This document shows, one piece after another, positions 15,373 through 23,992 of a stretch of 39,774 nucleotides of DNA. The stretch's first letter is position 1, and each line of letters starts with the position of its first letter. Below the pieces are notes generated by a model, which was given only the letters and a program-made list of their open reading frames with translations, did not search any database and was not told the DNA's origin. The position numbers and the translations under genes were made by a program. The DNA comes from Acrocarpospora phusangensis (GTDB lineage: Bacteria; Actinomycetota; Actinomycetes; Streptosporangiales; Streptosporangiaceae): positions 1 to 39,774 of the forward strand of contig NZ_BOOA01000072.1 of the NCBI RefSeq assembly GCF_016862995.1. Direction: 5' to 3'.

Positions 15373-15723
15373 GTGAGTGCGGTGGACCCGGACGGGCTGG
15401 AGCGGCACTGTCCCGCGTTCCAGATCGCCGTCGAGCTGGCGGGACGGCGCTGGAACGGCGCCATCCTGCTCGCGGCCGAACGGGGAGCCGCCCGCTACCG
15501 CGAGTTCCTGACGGCCGTGCCGGGCATCTCGGAGCGGCTGCTGACGCGGCGGCTCCGGGAGCTGACGGACGAGGGCGTGCTGGCGCGGACGGTCGTGCCG
15601 AGCACGCCGGTGCAGATCACGTACGCGCTGACGCCGAAGGGCGCGGAACTGGCGGACGCGGTGCGGCCCCTGATCGCGTGGGGCGAACGGTGGATCGGGG
15701 AAGGAACGCGGGCCGATGGGTGA
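15373..15723 (+). CDS. HxlR family winged-helix regulator
   Basis: The 116-residue regulator contains the HxlR/DUF24 core. The effector cysteine is in LERHCPAFQIAVELAGRRWNGAILLAA, the wing and recognition region is GISERLLTRRLRELTDEGVLAR, and the end is YALTPKGAELADAV. The cysteine just before the first helix is the redox- or aldehyde-sensing position in relatives. It overlaps the LLM-hemerythrin start by one base (TGATG), so it probably controls that oxidoreductase, and possibly the divergent thiamine-binding gene. Confidence 0.9.
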   Translation: MSAVDPDGLERHCPAFQIAVELAGRRWNGAILLAAERGAARYREFLTAVPGISERLLTRRLRELTDEGVLARTVVPSTPVQITYALTPKGAELADAVRPLIAWGERWIGEGTRADG

Positions 15724-17204
15724 TGTCGATGGGTGATCACGGGCACGAGTTGTGGTTCGGGGCCGGGCTCACCCCGAAGGCGTCCGGCGCCGACCGGCTG
15801 ATCCGGCAGGCGGTGGCGGCCGAGGAAATGGGCCTGGACCTGCTGGGCGTGCAGGATCATCCGTACCAGCCGTCGTTCCTGGACATGTGGACGCTGCTGC
15901 CGGCGCTGGCGGCGCGGACCTCGCGGATCCGCCTGTTCCCCGACGTGGTCAACCTGCCGCTGCGCCCGCCCGCCGTGCTGGCGCGGGCGGCGGCGTCGCT
16001 GGACGTGATCAGCGGCGGGCGGCTCGAACTGGGCCTCGGCGCGGGCTTCTTCTGGGACGGCATCGCCGCGATGGGCGGGCCGAGGCACACGCCGGGCGCG
16101 GCCGTCGAGGCGCTGGCGGAGGCGATCGCCGTGCTGCGGGCGCTGTGGACGCCGGGCGACCCCGTCGTGCTGGACGGCGAGCACTACGCGCTGGACGGCG
16201 CGCGCCCGGGGCCGTTCCCGCCGCACCCGATCGGGGTGTGGGTGGGGGCGTACAAGCGGCGCATGCTCGAACTGACCGGGCGGCTGGCCGACGGCTGGGT
16301 GCCCTCGCTGGGATACGCCGCGCCCGCGGAGCTCGCCGGGCTGACGAAGATCGTGGACGCCGCCGCCGAGGAGGCGGGCCGCGACCCGGGCGACGTGCGC
16401 CGGGTCTACAACATCGCGGGGCGGTTCTCCTCGATCGGGACGGCCGCCTTCCTGGACGGGCCGCCCGCGCAGTGGGCCGAGCAGCTGGCCGGGCTCACGC
16501 TGAGCCACGGGTTCAGCGTCTTCGTGCTCTCCGCCGACGACGAGCACACGATGCGGACGTTCGCCGCCGAGGTGGCCCCCGCCGTACGGGAGGCGGTCGG
16601 CCGGGAGCGGGCCACACCGGCGGCCGGACCGGAACCCGCCGTGACCCTCGGGAAGATCGGGCCCCTGGACGAGGCCAGCCGGCCGCGCCTGCCGAAGCGG
16701 GACCTGGCCGCGCTCACGCCCGCGCAGCGGGCCAACGGCCGGCGGCTGGTGCAGATCCACGACCACCTGCGGCGGGAGCTGGCCCAGATCCGGGACGCGC
16801 TGGAGCAGGTCGCCGCCGGGCAGGGCGAGGCCGCCGCGCTCCGGTCATTGATCAACGAGCTGACCATGCGGCAGAACTACTGGACGCTCGGCAGCTTCTG
16901 CGCCTCCTACTGCCGGATCCTGACCGCGCACCACGGCATCGAGGACGCGCACATGTTCCCGGCGCTGACGGCGGCCGAGGGATCGCTGGCCCCGGTGGTG
17001 GCGCGCCTGGAGCGGGAGCACGAGATCGTCGCCGAGATCCTCACCGGCCTGGACGCCGCGCTGGTCATCATGATCGAGGACCCGTCGCACCTGGGCGCCG
17101 TCCGCGACCAGGTGGACCTGCTGTCGGACGTGCTGCTCTCGCACCTCGCGTACGAGGAGGAGGAGCTCGTCGAGCCGCTCTCCCGCCTGGATCTCGAAAT
17201 CTGA
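15723..17204 (+). CDS. LLM-class flavin/F420-dependent oxidoreductase fused to a hemerythrin-like domain
   Basis: Two domains are fused in 493 residues. Residues about 5-290 form a luciferase-like TIM barrel (DLLGVQDHPYQ, SRIRLFPDVVNLPLRPP, GRLELGLGAGF, GVWVGAYKRRMLELTGRLADGW). The C-terminal 150 residues are a hemerythrin four-helix bundle with candidate di-iron ligands in QIHDHL, LTAHHGIEDAHMFP, EREHEIV and LLSHLAYEEEEL. The ATG at 15723 overlaps the HxlR stop by one base; 15729 is an equally possible ATG. The enzyme part would transfer hydride with FMN or F420H2. The hemerythrin part could sense or bind oxygen or NO, or supply electrons. Coupling with HxlR suggests response to a redox or electrophile signal. 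The function is inferred from domains only. Confidence 0.88.
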   Translation: MSMGDHGHELWFGAGLTPKASGADRLIRQAVAAEEMGLDLLGVQDHPYQPSFLDMWTLLPALAARTSRIRLFPDVVNLPLRPPAVLARAAASLDVISGGRLELGLGAGFFWDGIAAMGGPRHTPGAAVEALAEAIAVLRALWTPGDPVVLDGEHYALDGARPGPFPPHPIGVWVGAYKRRMLELTGRLADGWVPSLGYAAPAELAGLTKIVDAAAEEAGRDPGDVRRVYNIAGRFSSIGTAAFLDGPPAQWAEQLAGLTLSHGFSVFVLSADDEHTMRTFAAEVAPAVREAVGRERATPAAGPEPAVTLGKIGPLDEASRPRLPKRDLAALTPAQRANGRRLVQIHDHLRRELAQIRDALEQVAAGQGEAAALRSLINELTMRQNYWTLGSFCASYCRILTAHHGIEDAHMFPALTAAEGSLAPVVARLEREHEIVAEILTGLDAALVIMIEDPSHLGAVRDQVDLLSDVLLSHLAYEEEELVEPLSRLDLEI

Positions 17205-17300
17205 CCACACCAACCCGTTACGCCACCCGCCCCACCCGCGTCCGGCCCGGACGCCCTATCCTGTACGGCTGACGCGAACACGCGGAAAGGGAGCGTTTCG

Positions 17301-17807
17301 ATGGAGGTTTCGCTGCGGCCGGTCCGGATGATGGATCTCGACCTCTTCGACCGGGAACGCGCCAACCCGGAGGGGACGGGCGAGTTCCAGTGGTTCGGTC
17401 ATCGCCCCTCGCACGGCCTGCGGCGGGAGTTCGCCGAGAACGGCCTGCTCGGGCACGACTCCGGCCGGCTGACCATCGAGGCCGACGGGCAGCCGGCCGG
17501 CTATGTGACCTGGTGGATGAACTCGTGGGGTCCGGACGCGACCTCCTGGTGCTGGACCATCGGCATCTGCGTCTTCGCCGACTTCCGCGGCAAGGGCGCG
17601 GGGACGGAGGCGCAGCGGCAGCTCGTCGCGTACCTGTTCGCGCACACCAGGGCCGAGCGGGTGCAGTGCTTCACCGACGCGGGGAACTTCGCCGAGCAGC
17701 GCGCGCTGGAGAAGGCCGGTTTCACCCGGGAGGGCACGCTTCGCCGGGCTCAGTGGCGGGGCGGCCGCTGGCACGACCAGGTCCTGTTCTCCGCCGTCCG
17801 CCCCTGA
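17301..17807 (+). CDS. GNAT family N-acetyltransferase
   Basis: Protein of 168 residues of the RimJ/RimL type. It begins VSLRPVRMMDLDLF, has the acetyl-CoA loop VFADFRGKGAGTEAQRQLVAYLF (residues 93-115) and ends with the NFAEQRALEKAGFTREGTLRR helix and arm common to RimJ-like enzymes. The start is supported by GAAAGGGAG. Its last 86 bp overlap the 3' end of the convergent MFS gene. The substrate (protein N-terminus, antibiotic or small amine) cannot be told. Confidence 0.9.
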   Translation: MEVSLRPVRMMDLDLFDRERANPEGTGEFQWFGHRPSHGLRREFAENGLLGHDSGRLTIEADGQPAGYVTWWMNSWGPDATSWCWTIGICVFADFRGKGAGTEAQRQLVAYLFAHTRAERVQCFTDAGNFAEQRALEKAGFTREGTLRRAQWRGGRWHDQVLFSAVRP

Positions 17808-18876
17808 CCCGCCCGGCGGCCACCGCGATCAGCAGGTACGGCCCCGCCGCCACCGTGAACAGCAGCCAGGGTTGCGCCCACACCGAGCCCAAGGCGTACG
17901 TGGCGAAGGAGAGCACGGCGAAGACCTCCGCGCCGAGGCCGGACATGGAGGTGACGGTGGCCCGGGTGCGGTCGGTGAGGTCGTCCTGCAGGTCGGCCTC
18001 CATGGCGGCGGTGGCCCATTCGACGACGCCGTACGCGACGGCGACCAGCGCCAGCGCCCACGGGGTGCGCCAGGCGGCCCCGGCGGCGAGCAGGAGCGCG
18101 GCGGCGGCCAGGCCGTGCGCGGTCCAGCGTACGCCCCGGCCGGCCAGCCATCCGCCCGCGGTGGCGGTCGCGAACAGCATGAGCATGACCCAGGGCACGC
18201 CGGCGGTGCCGACTCCGGCGTCCACGGCGAGCAGCGGCAGGTACTCGTCGAGCGCGGAGACGCCCATGACGGCCGCGACCAGGATCAGGCTGTGGCGGAG
18301 CCGGGGCGAGGCGCGCACCTCGCCCAGGCCTGAGCGCAGCACGGCCACGTAGCCCTCTTGCGGCTCGTCCTCCTCCTCCGGGAAGGACCCTGTCCGGGAT
18401 TCCGGCAGGGTCCGGGCCAGGGCCGCGGCGGCGAGGCAGGCGGCCACGCTGGCCAGGCCGGCCAGGAGGTAGCCTCCCGCGGCCATGGCGGGGGCGGCCA
18501 GCGCGGTGGCGATCATCCCGGCCGTGGTGCCGACGGCGTTCTGGCGGCCGGAGACCTTCGCGTACGAGTCCGCCGCGCCCAGCCTGGCGAGTTCCTCGTA
18601 CATCAGGGCCTGGAGGGTGCCGGAGGCGGCGGCCGTGCCCGCGCCCCACAGCACGAAGCCGGCCGCGAAGGCGGGATAGCCGGGGAAGAAGGTCCACAGG
18701 GCGAAGCCGGCTCCGGTCACCGCGGGGGCGGCGACGAGCATGGCCCGGCGGGAGAAGACGTCCGCCCACACACCCGACGGGATCTCCAGGGCGAACGACG
18801 TCACCGACCAGATCGCGAACAGCGAGGAGATCTGCGCGGGAGACAGCCCGGCGTCGGTGAACAGCACCGCGTACAC
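17722..18876 (-). CDS. MFS transporter, 5' end uncertain
   Basis: The frame from the GTG at 18876 gives 384 residues with about 11-12 hydrophobic segments. It carries the MFS motif-A-like GVWADVFSRRAMLV and similarity to drug-efflux MFS proteins. This start cuts into the first membrane helix: the frame continues upstream as RRLYAYAFCTDFVLLYP, which completes it. That extension has no ATG, GTG or TTG and is closed by a TGA at 18952-18954. An in-frame ATG (18969, 11 bases after the SDR stop, behind AGGGTG) lies five codons before that TGA. The gene may therefore have an early nonsense mutation, a sequencing error or a non-standard start. Its 3' end overlaps the GNAT gene by 86 bp and encodes a poor, Arg/Gly/Pro-rich tail. 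Confidence 0.75.
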   Translation of the reverse strand: MYAVLFTDAGLSPAQISSLFAIWSVTSFALEIPSGVWADVFSRRAMLVAAPAVTGAGFALWTFFPGYPAFAAGFVLWGAGTAAASGTLQALMYEELARLGAADSYAKVSGRQNAVGTTAGMIATALAAPAMAAGGYLLAGLASVAACLAAAALARTLPESRTGSFPEEEDEPQEGYVAVLRSGLGEVRASPRLRHSLILVAAVMGVSALDEYLPLLAVDAGVGTAGVPWVMLMLFATATAGGWLAGRGVRWTAHGLAAAALLLAAGAAWRTPWALALVAVAYGVVEWATAAMEADLQDDLTDRTRATVTSMSGLGAEVFAVLSFATYALGSVWAQPWLLFTVAAGPYLLIAVAAGRVRGGRRRTGPGRASGRPATEPGEACPPG

Positions 18877-18979
18877 CGGATAGAGCAGGACGAAGTCCGT
18901 GCAGAACGCGTAGGCGTAGAGCCTGCGCGTGAACCGTGCCTCAGGTGAGGATCAATGTCGCCAGGTCATGCTCCGCACC

Positions 18980-19699
18980 CTATCTCGGACCGGGCGCCCG
19001 CCGGAATACGAAAGGCTGGCTCTCCCGGCCGGGGATGACGAACCAGCACTCCCCCGTGCCGTCCCCCTCCAGCAGCCGCAGGAACGCCTCGACGACCTCG
19101 GACACGGGCAGGATCGGGAAGCCCAGCTCGCTCAGGAGCTCCCGGTGCTCGCCCAGGATCGCCGTGTCGGCGAACGACGGGCAGAGGCCCTGCACCCGCA
19201 CCCCGGCCGGGGCCAGCTGCTCCGCCAGGCTGCGGACCAGCCCGACCACCGCGTGCTTGTTGGCCGCGTAGATCGGATCGGCCGGCACGCCGACGACGCC
19301 CGCCATGCTGGCCGTGGCCACGATCGTGCCGCGGGAGCGGGTGAGCGCGGGCAGCGCGGCGTGCGCGCCGAACACCACGCCGTCCAGGTTCACGCCCATC
19401 GCGCGGCGGTACCTGGCCAGGTCGAAGTCCTCCCCGAGGCCGCAGCCGGAGGTCACGCCCGCGTTCAGGAATGCCAGGTCGAGCCCGCCGTACGCGGTGA
19501 CGGCCGCGGCCACGGCGGCCTCGTTGTCGGGCAGGCTGGAGACGTCGCAGCGCACGTACGCGCCACCGATCTCGGCGGCGAGCGGGCGGCCCGCGGCATC
19601 GTCCACGTCGGCGATGACGATCTTCGCGCCGTCGGCGGCGAGGCGGCGGGCGACGGCCGCGCCGATGCCGTTGGCGCCCCCGGTGATGAGCGCGATCAC
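18980..19699 (-). CDS. SDR family NAD(P)-dependent oxidoreductase
   Basis: Classical short-chain dehydrogenase of 239 residues. It has cofactor loop TGGANGIG (6-13), NAG (79-81), and catalytic Ser131, Tyr144 and Lys148 in SMAGVVGVPADPIYAANK. Asp31 after the second strand (VIADVDD) suggests NAD(H). The GTG start overlaps the acyl-CoA dehydrogenase stop by 4 nt (GTGA), and the CE7 esterase gene lies just upstream, so the three form one operon. It probably oxidises or reduces a hydroxy- or keto-acyl or alcohol intermediate made by its partners. Confidence 0.9.
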   Translation of the reverse strand: MIALITGGANGIGAAVARRLAADGAKIVIADVDDAAGRPLAAEIGGAYVRCDVSSLPDNEAAVAAAVTAYGGLDLAFLNAGVTSGCGLGEDFDLARYRRAMGVNLDGVVFGAHAALPALTRSRGTIVATASMAGVVGVPADPIYAANKHAVVGLVRSLAEQLAPAGVRVQGLCPSFADTAILGEHRELLSELGFPILPVSEVVEAFLRLLEGDGTGECWFVIPGRESQPFVFRRAPGPR

Positions 19700-20913
19700 A
19701 GTGGCAGTCCTCCGGTCGCCGCGTTGGTGGAGCCCGTGTCGCGGTAGGCGGCGATCACCCGTTCCGCGATGCGCATCTGGTGGATCTCGTCGGCGCCGTC
19801 GGCGAAGCGCGCCCAGCGGGCGTGCTGGAACATGTTCGCCAGCGGCGTGTCGGTGGAGTAGCCGAGCGCGCCGTGCACCTGGATGGACCGGTCGATGATG
19901 CGGTTGAGGCTGTTGGCCACGAAGTGCTTGGCCATCGACACCTCGGTGCGGAAGTCCTCACCCTTGTCGATCTTCGAGGCGGCGTGCAGCACCATCAGCT
20001 TGCACTGGTAGAGCTCCATCGCCGAGTCGGCGATCAGCCACTGCACGCCCTGCTTCTCGGCGAGCAGCGAACCGTGGCTGTACCGGTTGAGCGCGCGGTC
20101 CACCATCATGTCCAGCGCCGTCTCCGCCTGGGCGATCCAGCGCATGCAGTGCGCGAGCCTGGCCGGCCCGAGGCGGTACTGCCCGAGCCGGTGGCCGTTG
20201 CCGCGCCCGCCCAGGATCTGCGCGTCCGGCACCCGCAGGTCGGTGATGACGATCTCGCTGTGCCCGGTGGAGCCGTGCATGGTCTCCACCTCGCGCACGT
20301 CGTCCCAGCCGTCCTGCGGCAGGTCGATCAGGAACGCGGTGGTGCCGCCCCGCGACCCCGGTGGCACGTCCGGCTCCGTCCTGGCCATGAGGATCGCGAA
20401 ACTGGCCCGCCGCGCGTTGGAGATGAACCATTTGTGACCGTTGATCAGCCACTCGTCCCCGTCCTGTACGGCGTGCGTCCGGATCAGCGTCGGATCGGAC
20501 CCCGCCACCTCCGGCTCCGTCATGGCGAAGCAGGACATCTTCGTGCCCTCCAGCAGCGGCCGGAGATACTTCTCCTTCTGCTCGTCGGTGCCCCAGTGCA
20601 GCAGCGTGTGCATGTTGCCCTCGTCGGGCGCCGCGCAGTTGAGCACCCACGGCCCGAGCCGGGTCCTGGCCGCCTCGGCCTGCACCATGGCCAGCTCGAC
20701 GTGGCCGAGGCCCATGCCGCCCCACTCGCGCGGCATGTGCGGCAGCCACAGCCCCTCGGCCCTGGCCTGGCGGCGCAGGTCGAAGATGATCCTCAGGTAG
20801 TCGTCGCGCGGCAGGTCGCCGGGGACGGCCGGGACGATGACGTCCTGGACGAAGGCCCGGACCCGGCGGCGGATCTCCTCGTGCTCCGGCGCGAGGGTGA
20901 AGTCGATCGCCAT
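19696..20913 (-). CDS. Acyl-CoA dehydrogenase family protein (ACAD10/11-like)
   Basis: FAD enzyme of 405 residues. It has CFAMTEPEVAGSDPTLIRTHA and WLINGHKWFISNA in the N-terminal domains, and the C-terminal signature RSIQVHGALGYSTDTPLANMFQHARWARFADGADEIHQMRIAERVI. The GADEIH segment resembles the ACAD10/11-type subgroup, which often acts on branched or unusual acyl chains. It starts 7 bases after the CE7 esterase stop and overlaps the SDR start. The set could degrade or modify an acyl side chain released by the esterase; this is inference. Confidence 0.92.
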   Translation of the reverse strand: MAIDFTLAPEHEEIRRRVRAFVQDVIVPAVPGDLPRDDYLRIIFDLRRQARAEGLWLPHMPREWGGMGLGHVELAMVQAEAARTRLGPWVLNCAAPDEGNMHTLLHWGTDEQKEKYLRPLLEGTKMSCFAMTEPEVAGSDPTLIRTHAVQDGDEWLINGHKWFISNARRASFAILMARTEPDVPPGSRGGTTAFLIDLPQDGWDDVREVETMHGSTGHSEIVITDLRVPDAQILGGRGNGHRLGQYRLGPARLAHCMRWIAQAETALDMMVDRALNRYSHGSLLAEKQGVQWLIADSAMELYQCKLMVLHAASKIDKGEDFRTEVSMAKHFVANSLNRIIDRSIQVHGALGYSTDTPLANMFQHARWARFADGADEIHQMRIAERVIAAYRDTGSTNAATGGLPL

Positions 20914-20920
20914 GTCCGCC

Positions 20921-21886
20921 TCACTTCCTGGCGCGCAGCCAGTTCAGCTGTTCCCGCTCCTGGAAGGGCCCGCCGCCCTCGTGGTCGTTGAAGGGGTACT
21001 CGACGATGCTCTTGTCCTCGCCCTTGTAGTGGTTGAAGGCCGCGAACACGGTGGACGGAGGGCACACCATGTCCATCAGCCCGACCGAGAACAGCGCGGG
21101 CGCGCTCGCCCGCCGCGCGAACGACACCCCGTCGAAGTACGACAGGGTCCGCATGACCGGCGCCACCTTGTCGCGGTGCACAGTCAGATACCGCACGATC
21201 TCCGGGTACGGGTCCTTCGGCGTGATCTCGATCGCCCGCCCGAAGTCGCACAGGAACGGCACGTCCGGCATGGCCGCGGCCACGTCAGGCACCAGGCCGG
21301 CCACCGCGATCGTGATGCCGCCGCCCTGGCTGATGCCGGTCACGGTCACCCGCTCCGGGTCCACCAGCGGATGCGCCCGCGCCGTCTCCACCGCCCGGAC
21401 CGCGTCCGCGAACACCCGCCGGTAGTAGTACGTCTCCGGGTCCTCGATGCCCCGCGTCATGAACCCGGGATGCGCGGGCGCGGACCCGGCCGGGTCGGCG
21501 GTGTCCCCGGCCGACCAGCCGCTCCCCTGACCCCTGGTGTCCATGAACAGGTGGGCGTACCCGGCGTTGGCCCAGTACAGCCACTGGTGCGGCAGGCCGC
21601 GCCCGCCGCCGTACCCCTGGTACTGCACCACGCACGGGAGCGGGCCCGGACGCCCGGCCGGGACCAGGAACCAGCCGCGGACCGGCTGCCCCGCCCAGCC
21701 CGCGAACGTGACGTCGAACACCTCGACCAGTTCCAGGCCGGTGTCCACGGGCTCGAAGACCGGCGCGTGGGCGTGGCCGCGCGTCTCGGCCAGGGTCGCG
21801 GACCAGAAGTCGTCGAAGTCCTCGGGCTCCTCGACGACGGGGGTGTAGCGGCGCAGCTCGTGAAGCGGAAGATCAAAGAGGGGCAT
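20921..21886 (-). CDS. Acetyl xylan esterase (CE7/AXE1) family hydrolase
   Basis: Alpha/beta hydrolase of 321 residues. The nucleophile is Ser186 in GISQGGG, with Asp272 (GLMDMVCPP) and His302 (NDHEGG) as the rest of the triad. QYQGYGGGRG and DTRGQGSGWS are the oxyanion and CE7-specific motifs. Members deacetylate xylo-oligosaccharides or cephalosporin C. No signal peptide is seen, so the substrate is intracellular. It is the first gene of the esterase, ACAD and SDR operon. Confidence 0.92.
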   Translation of the reverse strand: MPLFDLPLHELRRYTPVVEEPEDFDDFWSATLAETRGHAHAPVFEPVDTGLELVEVFDVTFAGWAGQPVRGWFLVPAGRPGPLPCVVQYQGYGGGRGLPHQWLYWANAGYAHLFMDTRGQGSGWSAGDTADPAGSAPAHPGFMTRGIEDPETYYYRRVFADAVRAVETARAHPLVDPERVTVTGISQGGGITIAVAGLVPDVAAAMPDVPFLCDFGRAIEITPKDPYPEIVRYLTVHRDKVAPVMRTLSYFDGVSFARRASAPALFSVGLMDMVCPPSTVFAAFNHYKGEDKSIVEYPFNDHEGGGPFQEREQLNWLRARK

Positions 21887-21926
21887 TGTCGCATCTTTTC
21901 AGCCGCACCCTGGGCAAAGTCAATGG

Positions 21927-23567
<1,641 letters not shown>

Positions 23568-23668
23568 GGCTGCTCACACTCCCACGATCTGGTCAGACCG
23601 GACACACGCCAAGTGTGCCAAACCGGCGATCATCGCTCGCGACTGGTGTGGACCGTTCTCTCGCGCCA

Positions 23669-23701
23669 CACTAGGGGATAGTGGGGTAAACCATTTACTA
23701 T
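23669..23701. promoter_or_regulatory. Inverted repeats and a -10-like site in the pgm divergent spacer
   Basis: Two small palindromes are adjacent: CACTA/TAGTG (23669-23683) and GTAAA/TTTAC (23686-23698). TACTAT (23696-23701) on the plus strand could be a -10. I see no clear -35. The rest of the 206-bp spacer shows nothing further. Confidence 0.3.
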
Positions 23702-23773
23702 AGGGAACCGTCAATCTGACTGAACTTCTCGAGGCCCCCTCAACCAGGCTCCCCTTCAGCGATCGGCGAGGCA

Positions 23774-23983
23774 ATGTCAGAGCAGCCCAAACCAGGACAT
23801 GAGCGGAAAGCGCAGCAGGGCATGGTGTCCATGCCCTCGGCGCGTCCCACCCCCGTCCCCGCGGCCCGCGCGGACGTCCCGAAGAGCCTCTACATCCTGC
23901 TGAGCATCCTGACCGCGTTCGTCGTCCTCCTCGCGGTCGTCGTCGCGCTGCTGCTGACACGCGCAACCGGGATCCGGCCATAG
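23774..23983 (+). CDS. Small single-pass membrane protein, unrecognised
   Basis: Protein of 69 residues. It has a proline/alanine-rich N-terminal half and one membrane helix (about residues 37-62, SLYILLSILTAFVVLLAVVVALLL), followed by a short RATGIRP tail. The next start codon is 9 bases after its stop, so it is almost certainly co-expressed with the CHAT protein. The ribosome site is weak. Function unknown; it could anchor or regulate its large neighbour. Confidence 0.7.
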   Translation: MSEQPKPGHERKAQQGMVSMPSARPTPVPAARADVPKSLYILLSILTAFVVLLAVVVALLLTRATGIRP

Positions 23984-23992
23984 ATCGGAATA

